Shown: positions 12,817 through 21,004 of the stretch, one piece after another
Layout of the letters: each line of letters begins with the position of its first letter
How positions within the stretch are numbered: position 1 is the stretch's first letter
IMG/VR virus record: IMGVR_UViG_3300030491_000021
Location: 1 to 25,147 of that record
Length of the DNA stretch: 25,147 nt
Reading direction: 5' to 3' (one strand)
Origin: a virus
Program-made: the position numbers and the translations under genes
The notes under the pieces: model-generated
Seen by the model: only the letters and a program-made list of their open reading frames with translations
Told to the model about the DNA's origin: nothing
Databases searched by the model: none

Positions 12817-13941
12817 ATGAATAATTTATACGAATCTGTTGCAATAGATAATAGTTTGCATTGCTTCAAATTTAACTGCGAAGCTTATCCTGAAGAAGTT
12901 GTTGGAGTTTATGTTTGTAAAAATCCTAAATGCAAGGAACAAACAATGGCTAAAAAATCAACTAAATCTAAAACGTCCGAAGGATTGCTTGCAGCATTAC
13001 ATTTTATATCAATAGCACAATTAAAAACTGAAACTGATTCTCCTTGGAAAAATCATTGTATCTTGCATAATGGAATGGCGATGGCTTATGATGGTATTCT
13101 TACAGCCGGTTGCAAGATCGAAGAAACTCTTGAAATAGCACCTCATACTTACAAACTCATAGCGGCTTTGGAACGCACAACAAAAGACGTGTCAATTACC
13201 GAACTGGAAGGTCGTCTCTCGATCAAATCCGGGGCGTTCTCCTGCTTTGTACCCTGCTGGCATGAGGGTATGCCAGCCCTCGAACCTGATCCCGCTTCCT
13301 GGCCCATTTCCGACAGCCTGAAGATCGGTTTCGAGATGATTTCTGGCTTCACAGTAGACAACGATAAGAAAAAGATTGTTGAAACCTCTTTGCTGCTTCA
13401 AGCTAATTCAATGATTGCTACAGATTCGGCAGTTATGCTTGAGTTTTGGCACGGTATTGATTTACCCACAATGACCATTCCTAAGACATTTGTTTCTGCA
13501 ATTATGAATACTAAAAAGTCTTTGAAAGCTTTTGGATATTCTGGTAATAGTTGCACCTTTTGGTTTGAAGATGATTCTTGGATAAAAACGCAACTATACG
13601 AAGAATCATGGCCGGACGTTAGTTTGATTTTGAATAAGGACTGTAAGCCTGAACCATTACCTGAAGGTTTTTATGAAGCATTAAAAAACATAGAACCATT
13701 TAGTGAAGGTAAAGATACTGAAAAATGCGTTTATTTTGTAGACGGTGCTTTGCAATCTCATAGAGATAAAATTGAAGGTGCTGTTTGTGAAGTTCCTGGA
13801 ATTAAACATGGTCCTGCGTTTAATATTAAACGTTTAAAACGCATTGAACATTGCATTCAAACTGTTGACTTTTATTCACATAACGTTATGTACTTTTATG
13901 GCGCTGGCGTTCGTGGGGCGCTGGCTGGGGTAAGTAAATGA
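12817..13941 (+). CDS. Putative sliding-clamp-like DNA polymerase processivity factor
   Basis: A 374-aa frame. From Met44 on, it matches my memory of phage proteins with a beta-clamp-like repeat: AALHFISIAQLK, MAMAYDGILTAGCKIEETLEIAPHTY, SITELEGRLSIKSGAF and a later MIATDSAVMLEFW block, each like the strand-helix units of DnaN/PCNA subunits. Position just before the family B polymerase supports a clamp. The start is uncertain. ATG at 12817 has no ribosome binding site and adds a 43-residue head with Cys16, Cys21, Cys34 and Cys39, possibly a zinc ribbon; ATG at 12946 has AAGGA at 12934-12938 with good spacing and gives 331 aa. Either both are used or the short form is real. A GC-rich island (13197-13355) lies inside the gene. 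The clamp assignment needs structural confirmation. Confidence 0.6.
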   Translation: MNNLYESVAIDNSLHCFKFNCEAYPEEVVGVYVCKNPKCKEQTMAKKSTKSKTSEGLLAALHFISIAQLKTETDSPWKNHCILHNGMAMAYDGILTAGCKIEETLEIAPHTYKLIAALERTTKDVSITELEGRLSIKSGAFSCFVPCWHEGMPALEPDPASWPISDSLKIGFEMISGFTVDNDKKKIVETSLLLQANSMIATDSAVMLEFWHGIDLPTMTIPKTFVSAIMNTKKSLKAFGYSGNSCTFWFEDDSWIKTQLYEESWPDVSLILNKDCKPEPLPEGFYEALKNIEPFSEGKDTEKCVYFVDGALQSHRDKIEGAVCEVPGIKHGPAFNIKRLKRIEHCIQTVDFYSHNVMYFYGAGVRGALAGVSK

Positions 13942-14114
13942 TAAGCGATGTTTTAAGCGAAGCAGTTTCAGACATAGAAGATTATCTTAATGATGTTATT
14001 TATAATCCAGTTTATTGCGGAGAACTTCGTAACGATATAGTAAAGCTTAAAAACGATATGGATTTTATGAGACAACGTTTAGACGATATAACAGAGGTGA
14101 GCGTAGTGGCATGA
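13938..14114 (+). CDS. Small acidic helical protein (58 aa)
   Basis: ATG at 13938 overlaps the stop of the clamp-like gene (ATGA), and its own TGA at 14112-14114 overlaps the start of the polymerase gene (ATGA at 14111). The 58-aa product is acidic and almost entirely helical: DVLSEAVSDIEDYLNDVIY, a short CGE turn, and LRNDIVKLKNDMDFMRQRL, which reads as a short coiled coil. Size and position suggest a small partner of the clamp or polymerase, but this is only inference. No family is recognised. Confidence 0.6.
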   Translation: MISDVLSEAVSDIEDYLNDVIYNPVYCGELRNDIVKLKNDMDFMRQRLDDITEVSVVA

Positions 14115-16282
14115 ATGATTTAGAAAAGGCTCAAGCTAAATGGCAAAATATTGAAGACAAAATTATAGTAGAGGAATTAAAATTAAGACATGCTTTTGCA
14201 GAAGCTGATATCAAAAAAACTGTTAAGTTTTTTTCTATCCCAAACTCCCCAATAAAACGTAAGCAGCGCAATCGAACTGAAACGGTTGCGCTGCAACGCG
14301 AACCTGTGCCTTTCGAACTGTTTACAGACGATCAACTTTACGCTGCAAAAGGAGGTATTCTTGTATTTGACTCTGAAGTGTACTCTAATTACTTTGTGGT
14401 TAGCTTTAGGTGTTTTTATACTAAACGGATTGTCTACTTTGAGCGTACCGAATCATTGGATTTTGATTGCAATAAGCTACTATGGGTTTTACATAATTTT
14501 TGTGTGGTTGGTTACAATAGCATTTCTTTTGACATGCCTATTATTTGGCTCTCACTTCAAGGAGTTTCGACAGAAACACTTAAAAATGTAGCAAACTTTA
14601 TAATTAAAGAGAACTGGCGTCCTTCGGATGTTGAAAAAGCATATCATTTTAAAATGGGTAGCATTAATCACATAGACTTAATTGAAGTGGCCCCCCTTTC
14701 AGCTTCGCTCAAGGCTTATGCTGGGCGTCTTCACGCACCGCGCTTACAGGAACTACCCTTTTCCCCGGAAACGGCTCTGAGGGCCTCACAGTGCGCCGAG
14801 GTGCTTAATTACAATTTTGTCGATCTTGAAGACACAGATTTGCTGCTCAGAGAGCTTTCCCCACAATTGGAGCTTCGGGAACAGCTTTCACAACAATACA
14901 AGCAAGACCTTCGTTCAAAATCGGATGCCCAAGTAGCCGAAGCTATTCTTTGTGGGGAAATTAAGGAAATAAACGGGTATTGGTCAAAGCGTCCAACAAT
15001 TGAAGCTGGAACAGTATATAAGTATCAAGTTCCAGAATTTGTGCAATACAAAACTCCAATACTTCAGCGTATGCTTGATATTGTTCGTAATGCCGATTTC
15101 GTTATTGCAGACAATGGACAAGTTTTAGAACCTGCTGAATTTGAGCAACTTAAAGCTATCCAAATTGGTAGTTCTGTTTATCGTATGGGAATAGGTGGCT
15201 TGCATTCAACAGAAGAATGTTCTTCACAAATAGCAGATGAAAATACACTACTAATTGACAGAGATGTTGCTAGTTATTATCCTTCAATCATACTTAATCA
15301 GCGTTTATATCCAAAACATTTAGGAGAAAACTTTTTAAAGGTATACGAAAGTATTGTTCAGAGAAGACTTGCGGCAAAAGCCAGGGTAAGAAAGATAAAA
15401 TCTGAGATAGAAAAGTACGAAAAGATGTTGACAGAATTTGCAATGAATCGTTCCGAAATCGAAAACAAAATAAAAGAACTTAAAAAAGAACTTCGACAAC
15501 AAACTGTTGAAATGAATGCGCTTAAGCTGACGATCAACGGTTCCTTCGGTAAACTCGGAAGCAAATGGTCTTCACTTTATTCACCTGACTTAATGCTTCA
15601 AGTTACAATTTCAGGTCAATTGTGTTTGTTAATGTTAATCGAAGCGATAGAACTTGCTGGCATACCTGTAGTTTCAGGTAATACAGACGGTATAATTATT
15701 AAATGCCCAAGCGATAGATATGAAAATCTGAATATATTAATTTCTGAATGGGAAAAAACTACAGGCTTCGTTACCGAAGAAACACGTTACAAAGCAGTCT
15801 ATTCAAGAGATGTAAACAATTTTATAATAGTCAAAGAAGATAATACTTGTAAAGTAAAAGGTTGTTATTCTGAAGTAGGATCGGCTTTGAATAGTAGGCT
15901 ATCTAAGAATCCTGAAACTTTAATTTGTTCCGATGCAGTGCAAGTGTTGCTTACTAAAAACATACCTATTGAGCAAACAATTAAGTCTTGCAAAGATATA
16001 AGACGATTTGTTTCTCTTATTAAAGTTACAGGAGGCGGAGAAAAAGACGGTATTTATTTAGGAAAAACGGTAAGATTTTACTATGCTAAAAATATAAAAG
16101 GTTGTATTTGCAGAGTAGCAAACGGTAATAAAGTACCTAAAACGGATGGTGCAAAGCCATGCCAGGACTTACCTACTTCTTTTCCTGAAGACATAGACTA
16201 TAATAGATATATAACAGAAGCCGAAGAGATTTTATATGAAATAGGATATTTGAAGAAGGAGAAACAGCAGAAGTTCTTCTAG
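14111..16282 (+). CDS. Family B DNA polymerase with 3'-5' exonuclease
   Basis: A 723-aa replicative polymerase. The exonuclease has Exo I VFDSE (Asp87/Glu89), Exo II NSISFD (Asn136/Asp141) and Exo III YNFVD (Tyr234/Asp238). The polymerase has motif A DVASYYPSI (Asp385), motif B KLTINGSFG (Lys472-Gly480) and motif C SGNTDG (Asp526), where Asn524 replaces the first Asp of the usual DTD; NTD is the form I recall for this phage subgroup. A charged coiled-coil segment (about 412-465) forms the fingers between motifs A and B. The start at 14111 overlaps the previous stop by 4 nt. A GC-rich patch covers about 14690-14820, just before Exo III. Together with PrimPol, the helicase and the clamp-like protein it gives the phage its own replisome. 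The gene ends the rightward operon. Confidence 0.93.
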   Translation: MNDLEKAQAKWQNIEDKIIVEELKLRHAFAEADIKKTVKFFSIPNSPIKRKQRNRTETVALQREPVPFELFTDDQLYAAKGGILVFDSEVYSNYFVVSFRCFYTKRIVYFERTESLDFDCNKLLWVLHNFCVVGYNSISFDMPIIWLSLQGVSTETLKNVANFIIKENWRPSDVEKAYHFKMGSINHIDLIEVAPLSASLKAYAGRLHAPRLQELPFSPETALRASQCAEVLNYNFVDLEDTDLLLRELSPQLELREQLSQQYKQDLRSKSDAQVAEAILCGEIKEINGYWSKRPTIEAGTVYKYQVPEFVQYKTPILQRMLDIVRNADFVIADNGQVLEPAEFEQLKAIQIGSSVYRMGIGGLHSTEECSSQIADENTLLIDRDVASYYPSIILNQRLYPKHLGENFLKVYESIVQRRLAAKARVRKIKSEIEKYEKMLTEFAMNRSEIENKIKELKKELRQQTVEMNALKLTINGSFGKLGSKWSSLYSPDLMLQVTISGQLCLLMLIEAIELAGIPVVSGNTDGIIIKCPSDRYENLNILISEWEKTTGFVTEETRYKAVYSRDVNNFIIVKEDNTCKVKGCYSEVGSALNSRLSKNPETLICSDAVQVLLTKNIPIEQTIKSCKDIRRFVSLIKVTGGGEKDGIYLGKTVRFYYAKNIKGCICRVANGNKVPKTDGAKPCQDLPTSFPEDIDYNRYITEAEEILYEIGYLKKEKQQKFF

Positions 16283-16427
16283 CATCTGCGTATTTAGTAG
16301 ATAAGGTAATTAAGTCGTAGCCTGTTCTAGTACATTCTTCTGAAGTGACTCCACAACCATAGCCTGCGCTAGTTTCATTTGTTTCTAAAGGACACGTAAA
16401 AGCATCTCTTTGCGCAAAACATTTCAT
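16173..16427 (-). CDS. Small Cys-rich ORF antisense to the end of the polymerase gene
   Basis: The 84-aa frame starts at 16427 with AGGAAC 5 nt upstream on the minus strand. The first 55 residues look like a genuine small protein: MKCFAQRD, then CPLETNE, GYGCGV, EECTRTGYDLITLSTKYADA. The CPLE...GCGV...ECTRT...LSxKY order resembles small uncharacterised phage proteins I have met. The last 35 residues overlap the polymerase end by 110 nt and look like antisense sequence with Leu/Tyr runs. It follows directly after the minus-strand terminator, so it needs read-through or its own promoter; none is obvious. Moderate doubt remains. Confidence 0.42.
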   Translation of the reverse strand: MKCFAQRDAFTCPLETNETSAGYGCGVTSEECTRTGYDLITLSTKYADARRTSAVSPSSNILFHIKSLRLLLYIYYSLCLQEKK

Positions 16428-16443
16428 AATGTTCCTAAAATAA

Positions 16444-16469
16444 AAAGGGCAGCTTTTACACTGCCCTTT
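16444..16469 (-). terminator. Intrinsic terminator of the tail operon, possibly bidirectional
   Basis: A 9-bp stem, AAAGGGCAG at 16444-16452 with CTGCCCTTT at 16461-16469, encloses an 8-nt loop. Read on the minus strand it is followed by TTTTTATTTT, a good U-tract, so it should end the leftward tail transcript after the gene at 16502. On the plus strand the T-run after the stem is only TTTAAT, so it may also weakly end the polymerase transcript. Confidence 0.85.
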
Positions 16470-16501
16470 AATCTATTAAGTCGGGCTAGCTACCGACCAA
16501 A

Positions 16502-16942
16502 TTACGCAATCTTCATGCAATCAGAGGGGATACTGAATACCATCGCCGTGCTCGACGATGCCACGGAAACCGTGACTGTGCATATCGCCAGGATGCGGTT
16601 GGAGTCTGTAGTATCGTAGATGGTCATTGCATAGGTTCCAGTTGCTATCGTTCCCGCCCCAGTGGTGATGTCTGCGAAATCCAACGTCTCGGCATTGGCA
16701 GCAAAGGTCGATGATCTGGCCGGAGTCGCCAGGACATAACCTCCGGCGGCGTAACCGGTCCCGGTGGAGGTGAGTTCCCCAGTGGTAGTGTACGCCAGTG
16801 GTGTTGTGGGATCTGTGGCCGCGTCCAGAGCCGTCGTGGTCGAATATATTGCAGCTTTGAGAGATCCGGCCGTGATTTTTGCACTAATTTCATCCATCCA
16901 TTTCTTTTTCTGATACCTGGTAATTCCTGGTACATATGCCAT
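16502..16942 (-). CDS. Putative small virion protein (146 aa)
   Basis: ATG at 16942 has AAGGAGCC upstream on the minus strand. The 146-aa product has a short helical head (KKKWMDEISAKITAG), then Ala/Thr/Gly-rich beta segments: AAIYSTTTALDAATD, AYTTTGELTSTGTGYAAGG, LDFADITTGAGTIATG and YAMTIYDTTDSNRILAI. Small phage structural proteins with a similar GELTGTGYxAGG pattern are known to me without a firm role. It is the last gene of the tail operon and is strongly GC-rich like the spike gene next to it, from which it is 11 nt away. Role as a minor tail or spike-associated protein is inference from context. Confidence 0.65.
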   Translation of the reverse strand: MAYVPGITRYQKKKWMDEISAKITAGSLKAAIYSTTTALDAATDPTTPLAYTTTGELTSTGTGYAAGGYVLATPARSSTFAANAETLDFADITTGAGTIATGTYAMTIYDTTDSNRILAICTVTVSVASSSTAMVFSIPSDCMKIA

Positions 16943-16953
16943 GATGTGGCTCC

Positions 16954-19299
16954 TTATAAACTGCGTAGTATGTAGACATTGCCCGATAAATCCCGAATTT
17001 CAAAAAAACTTCCGTTGGGCGCTCGAATCTGGTGAGCAGTGGTGTTTACTACTCCCGCTCCCGTAATTTGGCCGACACTCGTATCGACATAAACTCCTGT
17101 GCATATCGCGGGGTTTGCTGCTATCCCAATAATATTAGCGACAGACGTTTGGGCTGAAACGCTCGAAACACTTCCGGTGCCCGTGCCGGGTATGGCCGAT
17201 ATATCCGGGGCGTTGGTAGGCACGCTGAGTGTTTCAGCGGAGGCCGTGGTGGTGGACAAAAGAGCCGTTTTCGACAGGGGTTTTGCGTTGGCAGCGCTGC
17301 ACGTTATGGTTATGTTCTGGTTTAAGGTGACGCCCGTGACGGTGAATGCAAAAACATTGTGGGCGGCGTTAAATACCACCGATGAAACTATTGCACCCCC
17401 ATCGCTGCTAACCGAGATCGACGCCCCAACGGTGCAATAACCATAGATCGAGCAGCTACCTGCGGTCGCATAGTAAACATCCGAATCGATATGCAGCAGC
17501 ACCGGCGCAGGATCGGCGACCTGATCGCGGTAGGTGTTTCTGCCGAGGTTGTCAAAATGATTTTTAATATTTCGATATCCCGTCGGTATTCCCGATATAT
17601 CGGGACGGGTATCAATTACGTTGCCCTGATCGGTGAAGTTTGTCACATCGGCCAGGCCGTAGCCGAACGTGATCGGAACACTGGCGCCTGCCGGTGTAGG
17701 GTATTCGCCGAATGGCCCGTTGACTCCGGGACCGGCGATAACCTCGCTAATGGCGGTATATACCCAGTTTTCACCAATATTGTTCCGGCAGATGCCGCCG
17801 ATGTTCCGCACGCCGACATCCGCCGAATCATATTGGTTATAACGGCCACCGAGCAGCACCTGCCAGCCGAACTGCCGGTATCCCGTCATCCAGTTGTTCT
17901 CGAACAGGTTCCCCATCGTTATGCCGCTGGCGGAACCAGCACTGTCGGAGTAGGTGTAATCGTTGAACGGTACGCGGACATCGTGATACCTATTGTTGAA
18001 CACCTGCCAGCCGGCGGAACTGCCTGAAGCCTGAGCGGCTACGGGAGTGCCAATAAAGGTCCCGTAGCACCGGCAAGCCTCCGTGTGATAGAAGTCGTTG
18101 TCGTAGATATACCAATTTACCGCGACCTTCATGGCCACGAACGTATCTCCCACCTTTATGGCATCCAGATCCTCCCTATATGCAGACAGCGTCATAGTCG
18201 TGGACGAGAGACTATCGGGGCCAAGTATCTTATAGTAATGCCCAGCTGAACCGCCGGTCTTGCCCATGTACGTCAGACAGGTCAGTTTCGTTATCTCGCT
18301 ATTGGGTGCTGCCGCCACATTGGTAAAGGTGATGCTGTTTCCGTCCACGCTCTGCACGGTGCCTTTGAACGCTATGACGTTATCAAAGGCGTCGTATGAG
18401 ATGCACTCCTGTTGGCCCAATTCATAAAACTTGTTGCGCCGTACCGTTATATTCTCGTAACTGCCCGACACCCCGGCAAGCTGAGATAACTGAGAGGCAG
18501 TCTGGTACATCTTGATCATGCCGTACATGCCCCACAGATGGAACTCGCAATCCTCGATCACCACATTGTTGCCGCCGCCTGCCCAGAAGCAGCGCCAATC
18601 TTGAATATCCAAAGTATAGGGTACAAACACGTTTGAGTAGGCGTCCAACATGGGAGCCTTGGGAGGCCATCCAGCAGGCAGGATCGCATCGTAGGGGGAT
18701 GGGGACGGGGTAGCGGCGCTACTCGGACAAAGGTATTTGCAACCCCTGATCGTAACTGTGTCTATGAATCCTTGAAATGCACAATTTAACTCAGAAAACT
18801 TGTGTCCATCGGTGCAGAACGTGATGTTTCGAAACAACGTGCCTTGGTAATTGCCGAGATGCTTGTATCCGACCCCATTGACCATGTCGTCCGGGTAGAA
18901 ACGGATGCCATTATAGAGGAAGGTCAGGCCATCCCACAGCATTGCACCGGCATTACAGTTGGAAGAGATCATAGGAACCAGCTTGGAGAACGTCAGGTTC
19001 CTGAATTCTTTCATGGCCACGATGTTTATGTGCCAGGGCTGATGCCATTGATTTAATACTGATGAGGGGAGCGGTTGAATCCATGCAGTACCGGTAAGAA
19101 CGAGGTTCGGGTTATTAATAGTGACAGTAACTGCACCGGATTTAGTCCCATCTGCTCCGCCAATATAAATATTTTCATTGATAGTCAATGTATCCACAGA
19201 CACATCGGATACGGCTGCCCTAAGCAATATCGTCGCATCGCTCGCATCGTACGTATATCCATTAGCTGCCGCATATGTCTGTAACGTATAGTTTGCCAT
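16954..19299 (-). CDS. Beta-helix tail spike protein
   Basis: A 781-aa probable receptor-binding protein. The middle (about 90-560) has many short turns of a right-handed parallel beta-helix: NITFCTDG, NVVIEDCEFHLWG, NITVRRNKFYELG, WYIYDNDFYHTEACRC, WQVFNNRYHD and NLFENNWMTG, each a strand followed by Asn-rich corners as in pectate-lyase-like folds. The head (1-60) is short and would attach to the tail. After the helix comes an Ig-like segment (about 600-690) and a repeat (about 709-751) with TSVANI...TSVGQI, then a conserved-looking end (FFEIRDLSGNVYILRSL). Catalytic residues of a depolymerase cannot be picked by eye. The gene is GC-rich compared with the replication genes, suggesting acquisition from another phage. 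It follows the fibre gene with an 8-nt gap. Confidence 0.82.
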   Translation of the reverse strand: MANYTLQTYAAANGYTYDASDATILLRAAVSDVSVDTLTINENIYIGGADGTKSGAVTVTINNPNLVLTGTAWIQPLPSSVLNQWHQPWHINIVAMKEFRNLTFSKLVPMISSNCNAGAMLWDGLTFLYNGIRFYPDDMVNGVGYKHLGNYQGTLFRNITFCTDGHKFSELNCAFQGFIDTVTIRGCKYLCPSSAATPSPSPYDAILPAGWPPKAPMLDAYSNVFVPYTLDIQDWRCFWAGGGNNVVIEDCEFHLWGMYGMIKMYQTASQLSQLAGVSGSYENITVRRNKFYELGQQECISYDAFDNVIAFKGTVQSVDGNSITFTNVAAAPNSEITKLTCLTYMGKTGGSAGHYYKILGPDSLSSTTMTLSAYREDLDAIKVGDTFVAMKVAVNWYIYDNDFYHTEACRCYGTFIGTPVAAQASGSSAGWQVFNNRYHDVRVPFNDYTYSDSAGSASGITMGNLFENNWMTGYRQFGWQVLLGGRYNQYDSADVGVRNIGGICRNNIGENWVYTAISEVIAGPGVNGPFGEYPTPAGASVPITFGYGLADVTNFTDQGNVIDTRPDISGIPTGYRNIKNHFDNLGRNTYRDQVADPAPVLLHIDSDVYYATAGSCSIYGYCTVGASISVSSDGGAIVSSVVFNAAHNVFAFTVTGVTLNQNITITCSAANAKPLSKTALLSTTTASAETLSVPTNAPDISAIPGTGTGSVSSVSAQTSVANIIGIAANPAICTGVYVDTSVGQITGAGVVNTTAHQIRAPNGSFFEIRDLSGNVYILRSL

Positions 19300-19307
19300 T
19301 ATCGCTC

Positions 19308-20942
19308 TTATGCTATAGACGGGTCGGCTATATATATTGCATCTGTAGCAGCACCGCCTCTACGTAGAATGGTGTGGTATAGACTGAGGCCCGCAGTTAT
19401 AGATGTAAGAGGTGTGGCACCACCGGCTTGCCCTATCTGGGTACCAACATCGTTATATAGTTTAAGATCCATGGTGCCACCGATAGTAATAGTAATTTCC
19501 ATTCTATACCAATGGCCTATATCAACCAAATTTGAAGAGTACGGACCTGTATTACATATGCTGCCTGATACCCAACTACCAGAATAGTAAAAAATGCGAT
19601 GGGCCGCAGCCGTATGAACATACGATACGTATGTATAGAACGAACCACCGGCATTTTCAGCAGATCCACTTTTTAATGTGCATAGCATTACTTCTGTCTC
19701 AACATCAGGATAAGCATTCATAAAAAACCGAGTGGATAATACAAATGAACCAGATGAAGGGGCATTAAAGTTTCGTGAAGCCATTGGTTTCCAAGTGGTA
19801 TCATCGGTGCCATATCCAGGCACTTTCAACGTAGGCCAACCGTTATATGGATAATCTGAAGATAATGCGCCTCCATTAGCCAATGTGTACGCACTCCAAG
19901 GACCTGGGCCTATACCGTTGACCGATGCTGAAACAGATACCCCGACAATAACCGCCGCACCCTCAGGAATTACTGCACTCCCACTCACATTGTTGACTGA
20001 GGTCAAAACGGAAACTCCAGCAACACTCGCCGATCCTATAGAGGGGGCGACTCCGACCCCGGCAACATCTGCTGTGGAAGTTGATACAACCGTTCCCGAT
20101 GCTATGCCGAGGCCGTTCCCGGAGATGGCCCCGACACCGCCCACGTTCCCGGCCGAGGTGGACACCGAAATGCCCGTTACGGCTCCAAACGGTACCGAAG
20201 CCGCATTGATGCTGTTGGCTGATGCCGATACCGAAACCCCTTGTATGGCCCCGGATGGGGATGCAGTGCTGCTCAGTGTAAGTATTCTGATCGCCCCGGC
20301 GGGAACCCCGCTGCTGATCGCCGCATCTATTGCCGATTGATCTATGGGGTCGGAGAACATGGCGAAGCCAAATGTCTGATACATGGTTAATGGGGTCGGA
20401 TACCCGCTATCGTAAGGCACTGAAATCTTGAACCAATAAGAACCATTGCTTATTAGTTTATCCCCGGCTTTCCAACTTGAAATTCCATCTACGGTAGTAG
20501 TTCCTGAAACTGAAACTATATATTGCCATCCGTTGTTAGCAGAACTAGCCGCTACTATTGTAGGTATGTTACTATAAGCATTCCAATCACCTTTTGGAAT
20601 ATAACCGTCGGCGTTAATAGCTAAAGATGTATCTATTTTTCGAGCGTTTAATGTACTAAAATAAGCCCAATCGACATCGTTATTTGAAATCTCATAAAGA
20701 CCTGAAGAAGTAAAATCTCTTGCTATAATATAAACGGCTGCTGTTTTAGAAGTTCCTGCATAGTTTGGAGAAATATGCAACTGTGTATTTGAATCAACTG
20801 AAATTATATGATAAATTGCATTTTCACCTTGAAATTTAAACGAATTGCCCACAATGGCGTTAGCAAGCCATAAAGTAGAAGCCCCGTTCACTTCATTTAA
20901 TCCATTTGAAACTGACGCCGTTCCTGTTTTATATTGGGCCAT
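19308..20942 (-). CDS. Chimeric tail fibre with internal repeats and lectin-like end
   Basis: A 544-aa fibre. Residues 1-105 form an N-terminal domain (VNGASTLW, NSFKF, IISVDSNTQLHISPNYAG, then ARDFTSSGLYEISNNDVDWA) that I recognise as the adaptor of many phage tail proteins, likely binding the tail tip. A middle segment (about 130-230) leads to 4.5 imperfect repeats of 22-26 residues (235-344) of pattern G-[VIT]-x-V-x-[TA]-S...[IV]. Residues about 385-544 look like a concanavalin/LamG-type beta sandwich (FVLSTRFFMNAY, WYRMEITITIGGTMDLKLYND), so sugar binding is likely. DNA composition changes inside the gene: the head is AT-rich, while the repeat block is strongly GC-rich. The start has AAGGA upstream on the minus strand. 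Confidence 0.8.
   Translation of the reverse strand: MAQYKTGTASVSNGLNEVNGASTLWLANAIVGNSFKFQGENAIYHIISVDSNTQLHISPNYAGTSKTAAVYIIARDFTSSGLYEISNNDVDWAYFSTLNARKIDTSLAINADGYIPKGDWNAYSNIPTIVAASSANNGWQYIVSVSGTTTVDGISSWKAGDKLISNGSYWFKISVPYDSGYPTPLTMYQTFGFAMFSDPIDQSAIDAAISSGVPAGAIRILTLSSTASPSGAIQGVSVSASANSINAASVPFGAVTGISVSTSAGNVGGVGAISGNGLGIASGTVVSTSTADVAGVGVAPSIGSASVAGVSVLTSVNNVSGSAVIPEGAAVIVGVSVSASVNGIGPGPWSAYTLANGGALSSDYPYNGWPTLKVPGYGTDDTTWKPMASRNFNAPSSGSFVLSTRFFMNAYPDVETEVMLCTLKSGSAENAGGSFYTYVSYVHTAAAHRIFYYSGSWVSGSICNTGPYSSNLVDIGHWYRMEITITIGGTMDLKLYNDVGTQIGQAGGATPLTSITAGLSLYHTILRRGGAATDAIYIADPSIA
19911..20240 (-). repeat. GC-rich repeat block encoding 22-26-aa units of the tail fibre
   Basis: Five units begin GVSVSASANSI, GISVSTSAGNV, GTVVSTSTADV, GVSVLTSVNNV and GVSVSASVNGI, with spacing of 22, 26, 26 and 25 residues. 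Hand counting gives 44 G+C among the 60 bases at 20101-20160, compared with 22 of 60 at 20821-20880 in the head of the same gene. Two similar units occur near the C-terminus of the neighbouring spike (about 17047-17175). Confidence 0.8.
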
Positions 20943-20953
20943 TTATTTAATCC

Positions 20954-20982
20954 TTGACAAATGGATTTAAAATTGTTATAAA
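20954..20982 (+). promoter_or_regulatory. Strong sigma70-type promoter for the plus-strand exported protein
   Basis: TTGACA at 20954-20959 and TATAAA at 20977-20982 are separated by exactly 17 nt, close to ideal. The ATG of the exported protein lies 22 nt after the -10, with AAGGAG between. The -35 is only 12 nt from the start of the fibre gene on the opposite strand and overlaps its ribosome binding site region. Confidence 0.75.
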
Positions 20983-21004
20983 CGTTTTAAAGGAGAAACA
21001 AAAA

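Noticed and set aside
17491-18027. 178-aa plus-strand frame inside the spike gene
   Set aside because: It lies in GC-rich DNA, where antisense frames stay open by chance; the minus-strand beta-helix protein is convincing.
19885-20340. 151-aa plus-strand Pro/Thr/Glu-rich frame inside the fibre gene
   Set aside because: It is antisense to the repeat block; its own repetitive look is a reflection of the fibre repeats.
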